A stretch of 64,000 nt of DNA from JARIHD01 sp963815935 (GTDB lineage Bacteria > Patescibacteriota > Saccharimonadia > Saccharimonadales > UBA4665), in contig CAWFIL010000008.1 of the NCBI GenBank assembly GCA_963815935.1, positions 1 through 64,000 on the forward strand. Direction: 5' to 3'. Positions 56,339-64,000 of the stretch are shown in pieces. Made by a program: the position numbers and the translations under genes. How positions within the stretch are numbered: the first letter of the stretch is position 1; each line of letters starts with the position of its first letter. Below the pieces are notes generated by a model. It made no database searches. It had not been told where the DNA came from and saw nothing but the letters and a program-made list of their open reading frames with translations.

Positions 56339-57742
56339 TTACACATGTAGACGCTCCTTGATTTGCGAGATGGCTTCGCGCAAATTGGCATCAAGCCGCG
56401 ATTCTTTTTCGATCTTTTCGACCGAGTGGATGGCGGTTGTGTGATCTTTTCGACCAAGCTCGCGGGCAATCTTTGGGAAGCTAAGGTGTAGTTCGCTGCG
56501 GAGCATGTACATAGCAACTTGGCGGGGTACAACAATGTCTTTGTCGCGCTTTGGCCCCATGATGTCTTCGAGGGGTACCTGAAAATGCCGTGCAGTCCGT
56601 TCGATTATTTGTTTGGCACTAATGTGTTTTGGCCTAGTCTGCCCGGTGCCTAACAGGCTACTAGCGACCGAGATGTCTGGTGGTAGCCCACGCATCTCAC
56701 AAAAGGCTATTAGTTGGTTAAGCGCACCCTCCAGCTCACGTATGTTGGTCTGAAAGTTGGTCGCTAGATACTCGGCGACGTCGGTTGGGACCTCTGTTCC
56801 TTGTATGTGTGCTTTGGTTTGCAGGATGGCACAACGTGTTTCTAGGTCGGGGATTTGCATATCGATACTCATACCCCATGCGAAGCGTGAACGTAACCTT
56901 TCTTCTAGTGGGGTTATTTCGCGCGGTGGTCGGTCTGAGCTAATGATGATTTGTTTGTTTGCTTGGTGGAGGGCGTTGAATGTGTGAAAGAACTCTTCCT
57001 GAACTTTTTCTTTGCCGGCGATAAATTGGATGTCGTCGACAATCAGAACGTCGGCGCTTCGGTACCGGTCGGCGAAATCGGTATTCTTTTTGTACCGAAC
57101 GGCATCGACGAATTCTTGCAAGAACTGCTCACTAGATACGTAAACGACCCGCGCGCCGGAGTGCAGAGACATGACGGCATTACCTACGGCTTGGATGAGG
57201 TGTGTCTTGCCAATACCTACGCCACCATACAAAAAGAGCGGATTGTATTTTGTGCCCGGATGGGCGGCAATTGCTTGGCAGGCAGCGTATGCGAGTTCGT
57301 TGCCCGATCCAACGATAAAGTTATCGAAGGTATACTTTTCGTTGATACCTAGTCGGTATGTATGGCTGAGTGTGCTTGACTGTGCCCGGGGCATCGCGGG
57401 CCGATCATTGATAATGCTGCTTTGTGGTGATGACGAGCTGAGCGTAATTATCTCTTCCTTGCGAGCTTGAGCCACTGCAGCCGATACACTTTTTGTGGGC
57501 AGTGTGTGTATTTTGTATTCTATTTTTGACGGTGCTGCACCGTTTTTTCGTAGTGTGTCGGTTATGAGGTCGTTATATTTACGCTCAAGTTGTTGCTTGA
57601 TAAAGACGTTTGGTACTCCGATGGTGATGCTTTCCTCATCCTGACGAAGTAGCGTGGTGTTTTTGAACCAGGTAATAAAATTGCCACGAGAAACAGATAG
57701 TTCGATCTCTCCCAAAACTGCTTGCCACAGACTATTCTGCAC
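56339..57742 (-). CDS. dnaA: chromosomal replication initiator DnaA
   Basis: A 467-residue AAA+ initiator. Domain I residues ~1-90, linker, then YTFDNFIVGSGNELAYAACQAI, Walker A YGGVGIGKTHLIQAVGN, Walker B VLIVDDIQFIAGKEKVQEEFFHTFN, and the DNA-binding domain IV ending PRQVAMYMLRSELHLSFPKIARELGRKDHTTAIHSVEKIE. The start is a GTG at 57742 with GAGG four bases upstream. It opens oriC, which probably lies directly beyond its 5' end. Confidence 0.97.
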   Translation of the reverse strand: MQNSLWQAVLGEIELSVSRGNFITWFKNTTLLRQDEESITIGVPNVFIKQQLERKYNDLITDTLRKNGAAPSKIEYKIHTLPTKSVSAAVAQARKEEIITLSSSSPQSSIINDRPAMPRAQSSTLSHTYRLGINEKYTFDNFIVGSGNELAYAACQAIAAHPGTKYNPLFLYGGVGIGKTHLIQAVGNAVMSLHSGARVVYVSSEQFLQEFVDAVRYKKNTDFADRYRSADVLIVDDIQFIAGKEKVQEEFFHTFNALHQANKQIIISSDRPPREITPLEERLRSRFAWGMSIDMQIPDLETRCAILQTKAHIQGTEVPTDVAEYLATNFQTNIRELEGALNQLIAFCEMRGLPPDISVASSLLGTGQTRPKHISAKQIIERTARHFQVPLEDIMGPKRDKDIVVPRQVAMYMLRSELHLSFPKIARELGRKDHTTAIHSVEKIEKESRLDANLREAISQIKERLHV

Positions 57743-58072
57743 GACCCTCGGCTCCCCTCGTTAATTACCGTCTCACACGTTGTCTACAAGCAAATATACG
57801 CTAATGAGCGGGAGTTTTCCACACCATAAACGATGTTAAATATGTAACTTTGCAGAAACATCAATAATAGGGGTTAAGTTATACACAGATTGAAACGCTA
57901 TCTTGTAATCTGTGGAAAAAGCTTGGCTAAACGTGGAAAACTTGCTATAGTTACGGGGTTAAATATTGTTATTTTCACTAAAGATAACAACCAATACGAA
58001 ATAATGTGCAATAGCAGGGGACAGGCAGCGAGAGTTGTTTGCTACCTGCTAATGCGGTAGAGTGAAAGCAGT
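57743..58072. other. putative chromosomal replication origin oriC (dnaA-rpmH spacer)
   Basis: The 330-base spacer between divergent dnaA and rpmH has four DnaA-box-like 9-mers: TTTTCCACA (57815-57823), TTATACACA (57879-57887), TGTGGAAAA (57911-57919) and CGTGGAAAA (57932-57940). An AT-rich stretch (about 57955-57985, TTAAATATTGTTATTTTCAC) may be the unwinding region. This gene order (dnaN-dnaA-oriC-rpmH) is classical for an origin. Confidence 0.75.
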
Positions 58073-58210
58073 ATGCCAAAACGAACGTATCAACCAAAGA
58101 AGGGCCACCGCTCTAAGCAACACGGTTTCTTAAAGCGCATGGCAAGTAGGGCCGGCCGTGCTGTATTGCACCGCCGCCGCCTTAAGGGCCGCGAACGCCT
58201 TACACACTAA
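58073..58210 (+). CDS. rpmH: 50S ribosomal protein L34
   Basis: A 45-residue basic protein MPKRTYQPKKGHRSKQHGFLKR...LKGRERLTH, the usual L34 with its KRTYQPxxxxRxxxHGFxxRM pattern. Directly precedes rnpA, the standard arrangement next to oriC. Confidence 0.96.
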   Translation: MPKRTYQPKKGHRSKQHGFLKRMASRAGRAVLHRRRLKGRERLTH

Positions 58211-58265
58211 ACCTAGGGTGCTTGTTTTAAGCACATCCTAGCGGAGATTGTCTGAAATATATCCT

Positions 58266-58643
58266 ATGATCGATAAAAAACACCGATTTCAGGGTCACAG
58301 CAGTCTCCGTTTTGTGTATCAAAAAGGTGACACTATTCGCGGGCCATTTTGCTCGCTCAAATATATTGTTAATCACCGCCGAAAGTACTTCCGTGTTGCG
58401 ATAGTAGTTAGCCGCAAAGTACACAAGTCGGCAGTGGTCCGCAACCGCATACGCCGCCGTATGTATGAGGTCGTTCGAACGCATGCCTCCCAAATTAATC
58501 AACCATACGACTTGGTGATTACGGCCTATAGCGACCAGTTGGCTGAGATGCCTGCCAATCAGCTTAAAGATGCTGTTCTAGAAAAGCTAGAGAAAGCCGG
58601 AGTTTTAGCGGCTCGTGATATAGTAGTACCAAAGGAGAACTAG
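58266..58643 (+). CDS. rnpA: ribonuclease P protein component
   Basis: A 125-residue RnpA: MIDKKHRFQGHSSLRFVYQKG, the strand RVAIVVSRKVHKSAVVRNRIRRRMYEVVR carrying the RNR motif, and a basic C-terminus. It binds the RNA subunit to process pre-tRNA 5' ends. The in-frame TTG at 58248 is poorer as a start because RnpA proteins normally begin M-x-K-K-H-R. Confidence 0.93.
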   Translation: MIDKKHRFQGHSSLRFVYQKGDTIRGPFCSLKYIVNHRRKYFRVAIVVSRKVHKSAVVRNRIRRRMYEVVRTHASQINQPYDLVITAYSDQLAEMPANQLKDAVLEKLEKAGVLAARDIVVPKEN

Positions 58644-58651
58644 ACAACCCA

Positions 58652-59584
58652 ATGTTTACGACGTTAATTGTACAGCCCATTTTTAACCTGTTGGTATTTA
58701 TATATGCCATAATTCCGGGTCACAACTTTGGCCTGGCGGTCATATTGTTTACGATAGTGGTTCGTTTATTAATGTGGCCGTTGCTCAAGAAGCAGATGCA
58801 CCAAGTCAAGGCTATGCGTAAAATTCAGCCCGACCTTAAGCGCATCAAGAAGTCGGCTGCTGGCGACAAGCGTAAAGAACAGGTCATGATGATGGAGCTG
58901 TATAAAGAGCGGGGTATCAATCCGTTCGGGCAGATCGGCATTATGCTGGTGCAGATCCCTATCATGCTGGGTTTGTATATCGGTCTACAAAAGGTTCTTA
59001 AGGACCACAGCGCCATTGTTTCGTTTGCGTATCCTTTTTTGCAAGACTTTAGCTGGCTCAAAGAGCTAGCCTCAAACATTCACTTGTTTGATGCCACTCT
59101 CTTTAATGTTGTTGACCTCACGCGACCAGCTCTAGCGGCCAGTGGTGTGTACTGGCCTGGCCTGATTATTGTTGTTGGTAGCGCTGTGGTTCAGTTTCTT
59201 CAAAGCCGTCAGCTTTCGTCGACACCAAAGGATTCCCGTGGTTTGCGTGCAATTCTTCGTGATGCAAAGGACGGCAAACAGGCAGAGCAGGCCGAGGTTA
59301 ACGCGGCCATGGGCCGCAGTATGACTTTTTTGTTGCCTTTCCTGGTGCTGACCTTTACGATCCACCTGGCGTCGGCATTAAGTTTGTATTGGCTGGTTAG
59401 TGGACTTGTAGCGTTTATCCAGCAGTCTATTTTGCTGCGTGAGGACGTTGGCGAGATGGAAATTGCCGCAGATAAAGCGGCAGCACGCGAGAAAAAAGCA
59501 ATTGAGGCTGAGATTGTAGATAAACCAAAGGCCAGCCCGGCGACAAAGAGAAGTGGGGCGCGCAAAAAGCGGAGGAATAAGTAG
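58652..59584 (+). CDS. yidC: membrane protein insertase YidC/Oxa1
   Basis: A 310-residue insertase of the Gram-positive type without a large periplasmic domain. Helices near residues 7-22, 28-46 (FGLAVILFTIVVRLLMWPL), ~104-120, ~172-190 and ~228-255; the sequence KAMRKIQPDLKRIKKSAAGDKRKEQVMMMELYKERGINPFGQIGIMLVQIPIMLGLY is diagnostic. A basic tail (KASPATKRSGARKKRRNK) fits ribosome binding. AGGAG ribosome binding site. Confidence 0.96.
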   Translation: MFTTLIVQPIFNLLVFIYAIIPGHNFGLAVILFTIVVRLLMWPLLKKQMHQVKAMRKIQPDLKRIKKSAAGDKRKEQVMMMELYKERGINPFGQIGIMLVQIPIMLGLYIGLQKVLKDHSAIVSFAYPFLQDFSWLKELASNIHLFDATLFNVVDLTRPALAASGVYWPGLIIVVGSAVVQFLQSRQLSSTPKDSRGLRAILRDAKDGKQAEQAEVNAAMGRSMTFLLPFLVLTFTIHLASALSLYWLVSGLVAFIQQSILLREDVGEMEIAADKAAAREKKAIEAEIVDKPKASPATKRSGARKKRRNK

Positions 59585-60040
59585 ATGGAAGAAGCCATTC
59601 AGTATGCAAAGAAGTACATAGAAGATATTTTGTCGTTCTTTGGCCTGAATACTGATGTATATGCCACTAGCGAAGACGACGTCATTGAGCTAGAAGTGCC
59701 ATCTACTCATCTGAACGGTTTTTTGATTGGCCAGCGTGGCGAAAATATGCGCGCACTGCAGTTTTTGGTAAGTAACGCCTTAAAGAACCAGGGTTATGAG
59801 TACACTCGCGTGAACGTTGATATTGCGGATTATAAAAAACAGCGTGCCGAGCGTCTTGGCCAGCGTGCCGAGGAGTGGATGAAGCACGTTAAAGACAGCG
59901 GAGGGCCAATGGAGCTTAAGCCCATGAGTGCTGTCGATCGCCGTACTGTACATAAACTCGCCCAAGAATATGGCCTGGTAAGCGAGTCGGTTGGCGAAGG
60001 TCGTGACCGCCGGATCGTACTGAAGCCTGCCGAAGAATAG
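59585..60040 (+). CDS. jag: KH-R3H domain RNA-binding protein (Jag/KhpB)
   Basis: A 151-residue protein with a KH domain (residues ~40-85, LNGFLIGQRGENMRALQFLVSNAL, with GQRG in place of GxxG) and a C-terminal R3H domain (MSAVDRRTVHKLAQEYGLVSESVGEGRDRRIVLKP). Full length but without the N-terminal Jag domain of longer homologues. GGAGGA ribosome binding site overlaps the yidC end, so the pair is translationally coupled. Confidence 0.94.
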   Translation: MEEAIQYAKKYIEDILSFFGLNTDVYATSEDDVIELEVPSTHLNGFLIGQRGENMRALQFLVSNALKNQGYEYTRVNVDIADYKKQRAERLGQRAEEWMKHVKDSGGPMELKPMSAVDRRTVHKLAQEYGLVSESVGEGRDRRIVLKPAEE

Positions 60041-60059
60041 ATCAACACATAGCTGTTCT

Positions 60060-60995
60060 ATGAGTTCTAGGAATATAAAAGTCGTTTTCTCTAGTATTAA
60101 TATTGCTGGGTCGCCGCATGCCCTACGCTCACCACAGTGGTTGGGGGAGTTTGCCCAGGGCGCTCATTGTGATTCGGTCGAGTATATGCCGGTTTTTGAT
60201 AAGCTGACTGGCCATACGCCACGGGCCGTTGGCCATGCAGTTGTGGCTGGTCTACTGAACATTAATTCGCTGCACGCTTCGTTCCGCGAGCGCGCCGAGT
60301 CGGCAGGGACGAACCAGCCCTCCAAGCCGGATCATCAGCCGGGCTTGGCCGAGCGTGTTTTGTCTGGACGCATGGGGAGGATCATCTTGCCAGAGGTCTT
60401 TGAGTCTGCGGCTGTCATGGCTCAAATCCAACAGCGTATGGGGAAGCAAGTACCTGCGGTGTTGTATCCGCAAGCGCAATTTGCCTGCGATCGAGCACAG
60501 ATTGCCGATGCTGCTGCGAGCAGGCATATGTTCCAGCCCACAGATCACGTGGCCAAATTGGTGGGTGCGACAAACCTTGGAAAGTTCGACCACACAATGC
60601 GCACAGTACGAGGCTATGAATACGTATTGGATACCTACCATGTGCGTCGGACGTACGGGGAGGCATCGCGTGGGATAGTGAGTGATACCTACCACTCGGT
60701 GCCCTATATGGCGGCATCGACTACGGCGCTCCATCTTTCGCTCGGAAGGACCGATATACCAGGCGAATCACATATTCCAACTGAGGCCGAGGCACGTGCA
60801 GCCTTGCATGGCGAATATTCGGGCGAGCTGCGCGACATGCTCGATGTTGTAAAGGCGTGGGGTAGTGTCGGGTATGCGGTTATTGAAGCGACCTCTGGTA
60901 GTCTGACGGAGCTAACTGGGCATGCAGGTATAAAAGACGCGCAGCTTGCATACGCTGATATCGCCGATGGTTTTAGGGAGTACTGGGCCGCCTAG
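60060..60995 (+). CDS. hypothetical protein, possibly TIM-barrel-like
   Basis: A 311-residue soluble protein, MSSRNIKVVFSSINIAGSPHALRSPQWL. Alternating beta and alpha stretches and blocks such as CDSVEYMPVFDKL, YVLDTYHVRRTYGE and YAVIEATSGSLTEL loosely recall xylose-isomerase/AP-endonuclease-like barrels, but no metal-binding set is clear. No Shine-Dalgarno. Its TAG stop is part of the CTAG shared with the stop of the convergent glycosyltransferase. Function unknown. Confidence 0.5.
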   Translation: MSSRNIKVVFSSINIAGSPHALRSPQWLGEFAQGAHCDSVEYMPVFDKLTGHTPRAVGHAVVAGLLNINSLHASFRERAESAGTNQPSKPDHQPGLAERVLSGRMGRIILPEVFESAAVMAQIQQRMGKQVPAVLYPQAQFACDRAQIADAAASRHMFQPTDHVAKLVGATNLGKFDHTMRTVRGYEYVLDTYHVRRTYGEASRGIVSDTYHSVPYMAASTTALHLSLGRTDIPGESHIPTEAEARAALHGEYSGELRDMLDVVKAWGSVGYAVIEATSGSLTELTGHAGIKDAQLAYADIADGFREYWAA

Positions 60996-62119
60996 TCCCC
61001 GGTTGTCTCGCCAAGCGCTTTTTTGTACACGATTAGCGTTTCTTCGGTCATTTTGCGCCACGAGTATTTCTTGATCTGGTTTCGGCCATTTTTTATGAGT
61101 TGTTCGCGCAATTTTTTGTCATCAAGCACCTCACTGATCTTGGTGGCCATATCCTGAATGTCCATGGGGTCAAAGTAGTGGGCAGCGTTGCCGTTTACCT
61201 CTGGCAGGCAGGTGGCATTGCTTGATACGACAGGGGCACCATAGCCCATCGCTTCGAGTGGTGGCAGGCCAAAACCTTCACCGAGTGAGGGAAATACGTA
61301 TGCGCGGCAGTGCTCATAGAGCCACTTGGCTTCCTCATCTGGTAGGAAACCGGTGATTAGGATGTTCTTTGCGTAAGGGTGTGCTTCTACTTTTTGGGCC
61401 AATTCTTCGTAGTGCTTCTCCTTTTTCCCGACCAGAACTAATTTGAGGCTGGGTCGCGAGGCGTGTAGTATGCCGAATGCTTCAATTAAACGGTCTAGGT
61501 TTTTATGGGGGAACGCATTGCCCAGGTACATGATGAACTCGTCGTCTGCCCCGACTACCTTTGGACGCTTGGCGGCGCTGGTCTTGGGAAGTTCGCCTGA
61601 CTCATAGGTGACTACCAGTTTGTGCTTGGTGCTAGGTTGGAACTTGGCGACGTCGTCGGCTACCCATTGCGTGGGAACGGTGATGTATTTTGACTTTGCA
61701 TGGCTCCACCAGATCATAAAACGGTATAGCCCTATCTTGAGCTTATAGATTGGCAATGGTGTTGAGCCGCGCCGCACAAATGTAAGCATCGTAAGGTCAT
61801 GGGTCATGGTGATGATATTACCGAAGTAAAGCAGTGGTTGTTGGGTCATACCAAAGTGGACCAAATCCGGTTTGAGCCGGTAGAGTAGCCATGCGAATTT
61901 AAGTTCGTGCAGGGGATTGACCGAAAATTGTGGGTGGGGGCAGGGCAGGGTAGTAAAGTTTTTGTTGTGCATGGTCCAGGGGTCATCGGGTTGGACGAGT
62001 ATGGTGTAACGATGAAATGTATCAATAGTTTGCAGCTGCTCGACAAGACGGTCGATTGGCCGCCCAGTGCTTGCACGCCGAATGCGAGCGTCAATAACAA
62101 TGTGTTTAGGTGTATTCAT
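60992..62119 (-). CDS. glycosyltransferase family 4-type (GT-B)
   Basis: A 375-residue GT-B enzyme. The GT4 block starts around residue 185 with EFIMYLGNAFPHKNLDRLIEAFGIL, followed by KLVLVGKKEKHYEELAQ, ILITGFLPDEEAKWLYEHC, and the E-x7-E motif in SLGEGFGLPPLEAMGYGAPVVSSNATCLPEVNG. It would add a nucleotide-sugar-derived sugar in a surface glycan. Adjacent to an O-antigen-ligase-like gene and a methyltransferase, which suggests a glycan locus. TATAAT lies 9 bases before its ATG. Confidence 0.9.
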   Translation of the reverse strand: MNTPKHIVIDARIRRASTGRPIDRLVEQLQTIDTFHRYTILVQPDDPWTMHNKNFTTLPCPHPQFSVNPLHELKFAWLLYRLKPDLVHFGMTQQPLLYFGNIITMTHDLTMLTFVRRGSTPLPIYKLKIGLYRFMIWWSHAKSKYITVPTQWVADDVAKFQPSTKHKLVVTYESGELPKTSAAKRPKVVGADDEFIMYLGNAFPHKNLDRLIEAFGILHASRPSLKLVLVGKKEKHYEELAQKVEAHPYAKNILITGFLPDEEAKWLYEHCRAYVFPSLGEGFGLPPLEAMGYGAPVVSSNATCLPEVNGNAAHYFDPMDIQDMATKISEVLDDKKLREQLIKNGRNQIKKYSWRKMTEETLIVYKKALGETTGD

Positions 62120-62122
62120 GTT

Positions 62123-62136
62123 GCTATAATTATAGC
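62123..62136. promoter_or_regulatory. bidirectional promoter with overlapping -10 boxes
   Basis: The palindrome GCTATAATTATAGC contains TATAAT for both strands (62125-62130 on plus, 62134-62129 on minus). Gaps to the start codons are 11 bases (plus, 62142) and 9 bases (minus, 62119), so both messages would be nearly leaderless within a 22-base spacer. Confidence 0.65.
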
Positions 62137-62141
62137 TAATA

Positions 62142-63437
62142 ATGCGAAACCTGAAGAAGATTCCTTATTATGTGAGCCTGGCGCTCTTGGTATACATGCC
62201 GTTTCATATCTTTCTATCACAGTGGCTGAGCACCTATACTGGTGGGTTGGATGCCTGGAAGATAGGGAAGGATGCCGCTCTGTTCGGCGTCGTCTTGTTC
62301 ACAATTTGTTTGGTTTTGATGCAGGGCAAGGGGACCCGGGCCTTTAATGGGCTGGTGGCGCTGACGACTGTATACGGATTGTTGCATGTTTTGCTGTGGG
62401 TCGTACATCCGGATATTTACAAGCGTAGCGCCGAACTCGGAATTATTTACAACATGCGTTTGCCGCTGTATGCCATTCTTGGCTACGGCTCAGTCTTGCT
62501 GTACCCTAAGTTCGCTTTTAGTTCGGTAATCAAAGTCGTGCTTGGAACAAGTACTCTTGTGGCACTTTTGGGCTTGTTACAGTACGTATTGCCGGGAGAT
62601 ATTCTGACGCACTTTGGTTACAGTATTGCCCGCGGCGCCCGCGCTGTCTTTTATATTGACGATAACCATGCCCTGCCGATTCGTATCATGTCAACGTTGC
62701 GTGAGCCGAATGCCCTGGGGGCGTATCTGGTACTACCAGCTGTCGCGTTTTTCTGGCTTCTACTTCAGGCTAAACAGATGAAGCGGCGGTATTTGCTAGG
62801 AACTTTGTTCGCTATTCATCTATTGGCGATCGTGTTGACGCAATCGCGGAGCGCCCTGATTGGCATCATGCTCTCTGTTCTGCTGATTGTCTGGTGGCAG
62901 TACCAGGAATGGCTGGTGCGTCAATTGCGTCGCTTTTGGCCGGTTGTGGTGCTTGCTGTTGTGCTTGTTGGCTTTGGTGCGTTTGCGATGCGCAATACGG
63001 CGTTTTTTCAGAGCTATATTATCCACGGGCACAAGAATGAAAAGATTGCCGATTTGGATTCTAATGAGTATCACTCACTCTTCGTAAAACGCGGGCTGGA
63101 AGGTATCAAGGCCGCACCGCTTGGCCACGGGCCAGGAACTGCCGGTTTAGCATCAATTCAGAATCCAAAGGGTAGTTTCCTAACGGAAAATTACTATGTC
63201 CAGATTGGTTATGAAGTTGGTGTCGTGGGTCTGCTTACGTTTGTGGCGCTCAACGCCTGGATATATGTGCTGCTGCGCAAGAGCGACAGCCCGTGGGCGC
63301 CTGTCATGCTGGCTAGCTTCTGGGCATATGTAGTGACAAACATGTTGCTCCATACCTGGAGCAACGAGGCAGTTGCAGCGCAGTGGTGGATCCTGGCAGG
63401 GCTTATTGCTATTATCCACTGGCCTAAAACCAATTAG
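62142..63437 (+). CDS. O-antigen ligase/polymerase-family membrane protein
   Basis: A 431-residue protein with about ten to twelve hydrophobic helices and the Wzy/WaaL-type block VLTQSRSALIGIMLSVLLI around residue 230, followed by a loop of ~70 residues (ending FVKRGLEGIKAAPLGHGPGTAGL) and further helices. In other bacteria such proteins polymerise or ligate glycans to a lipid or protein carrier. It is divergent from the glycosyltransferase. Exact acceptor unknown. Confidence 0.82.
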   Translation: MRNLKKIPYYVSLALLVYMPFHIFLSQWLSTYTGGLDAWKIGKDAALFGVVLFTICLVLMQGKGTRAFNGLVALTTVYGLLHVLLWVVHPDIYKRSAELGIIYNMRLPLYAILGYGSVLLYPKFAFSSVIKVVLGTSTLVALLGLLQYVLPGDILTHFGYSIARGARAVFYIDDNHALPIRIMSTLREPNALGAYLVLPAVAFFWLLLQAKQMKRRYLLGTLFAIHLLAIVLTQSRSALIGIMLSVLLIVWWQYQEWLVRQLRRFWPVVVLAVVLVGFGAFAMRNTAFFQSYIIHGHKNEKIADLDSNEYHSLFVKRGLEGIKAAPLGHGPGTAGLASIQNPKGSFLTENYYVQIGYEVGVVGLLTFVALNAWIYVLLRKSDSPWAPVMLASFWAYVVTNMLLHTWSNEAVAAQWWILAGLIAIIHWPKTN

Positions 63438-63496
63438 GCAAGAGGGGTGTGTTGACCGCCAGATGGTCCTTAATTACTTTTTGGCCGTTTTTGAGC

Positions 63497-63502
63497 TATA
63501 AT
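63497..63502 (+). promoter_or_regulatory. -10 box (TATAAT), leaderless, for the methyltransferase gene
   Basis: GAGCTATAAT with 7 bases (TTGAAGT) to the ATG at 63510. Confidence 0.55.
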
Positions 63503-63509
63503 TTGAAGT

Positions 63510-64000
63510 ATGCAAAAAAAGAATATTCGATCGAATCTCGGTCGGTGGGGCCGTATCCCGATCCTAGGATACCTCTTGCGTTGGGGATGGGATGTAATAA
63601 TGTTGCCCAAGAGACTTAGCTTTTTAAGGAAGCGGCTAGAGGAATCGCGTGCTGAGTTGCGCGGGACGCAAGATGCCCTATGGGAGCTACGCGAGCAGTT
63701 TAAGGTAAACGGCTTGTTGGCGGAAGACCATTCGCACGATGACTTTTATGTGCGTTTCGAGAATACGTTCCGTGGTACGGAAGACGAAATCAAACAGCGG
63801 CAGAAGGTCTACCTTCCGTACTTCAAGAAGTTGAAGGTCGATTTCAATGAATACCCGGTACTAGATATTGGTTGCGGCCGCGGCGAAATGTTGGACAACC
63901 TGCGCGATGCCAAAATCAAGGCTATAGGCTTAGACCTGAACGAAAGTATGGTTAAGCGCTGTAAGGAACGTGGTCTTGACGCTGTCCAAGCCGACGCATT
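63510..64000 (+). CDS. class I SAM-dependent methyltransferase, N-terminal part (runs off the window)
   Basis: About 163 residues are visible. After a short helical N-terminal segment (MQKKNIRSNLGRW) with a coiled-coil stretch (LSFLRKRLEESRAELRG), residues ~115-163 carry the SAM site: PVLDIGCGRGEMLDNL then IGLDLNESMVKRC and the third strand start VQADA. The acceptor cannot be judged. Truncated by the window edge. Confidence 0.85.
   Translation, partial: MQKKNIRSNLGRWGRIPILGYLLRWGWDVIMLPKRLSFLRKRLEESRAELRGTQDALWELREQFKVNGLLAEDHSHDDFYVRFENTFRGTEDEIKQRQKVYLPYFKKLKVDFNEYPVLDIGCGRGEMLDNLRDAKIKAIGLDLNESMVKRCKERGLDAVQADA

Noticed and set aside
1..64000. CRISPR arrays, insertion sequences, integrases and prophage modules
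   Set aside because: No regularly spaced direct repeats, no transposase or recombinase frame and no capsid or lysis genes were seen.

Overview
The window looks like a near-origin chromosomal segment from a Candidate Phyla Radiation bacterium, most likely a member of Candidatus Saccharibacteria (TM7). I base this on gene content: a monoderm-type type IV secretion locus with a row of small VirB2/Mbov_0395-like pilins, PrgI, TraC-like and VirB4 proteins; MurE, sortase and Tat in a compact genome; roughly balanced GC; many short lineage-type hypotheticals; and TGA used as an ordinary stop, which argues against the Gracilibacteria/Absconditabacteria code. The assignment comes from recognising families and is not a phylogenetic result.

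Layout. 1-12 kb: mostly minus-strand housekeeping (dnaG fragment, two HAD phosphatases, oligoribonuclease, MsrB, MscL-like channel, ArgS, a two-component pair, a cupin, and two different sugar-phosphate isomerases). 12-16 kb: envelope genes (sortase with a 34-aa coupled membrane peptide, a divergent protein with an LTNTG sorting-like motif, TatA/TatC, a small protein with a Tat-like RK signal, and a tail-fibre-like protein). 16-25 kb: groESL with a CIRCE element, a kinase-like protein, arginase, a probable PD-(D/E)XK nuclease-fold protein with a small partner, MurE, and a 723-aa charged repeat protein. 25-34.8 kb: TsaD, a ValS gene interrupted by one extra base, a Fur-family regulator, an HTH-HAD fusion, four tRNA genes (three Ser, one Arg), a pilin-like protein, ComF and Hsp20. 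35-52.9 kb: the type IV secretion locus, with six tandem pilin paralogues on minus and, divergently on plus, a VirB6-like protein, a 627-aa unknown, PrgI/VirB3-like, TraC-like, VirB4 ATPase, a 1254-aa membrane protein ending in a peptidase-M15-like zinc motif, a transglycosylase plus NlpC/P60-like hydrolase, and a PEGA-like lipidless membrane protein. 52.9-60 kb: the classical origin block recF, dnaN, dnaA, oriC, rpmH, rnpA, yidC, jag. 60-64 kb: an unknown protein, a glycosyltransferase, an O-antigen-ligase-like protein and a truncated methyltransferase, probably the edge of a cell-surface glycan locus.

How it fits together: surface attachment and exchange dominate the accessory content. The secretion locus carries its own wall hydrolases for crossing peptidoglycan, while sortase, Tat, glycan genes and ComF/pilin-like proteins point to an organism that lives by surface contact and DNA or nutrient uptake. 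A strong regulatory theme is visible: many genes that begin a transcription unit have a -10 hexamer only 6-11 bases before the start codon and no Shine-Dalgarno, which suggests leaderless mRNAs, whereas genes inside operons have clear Shine-Dalgarno sequences. No CRISPR array, insertion sequence, integrase or rRNA operon was seen.
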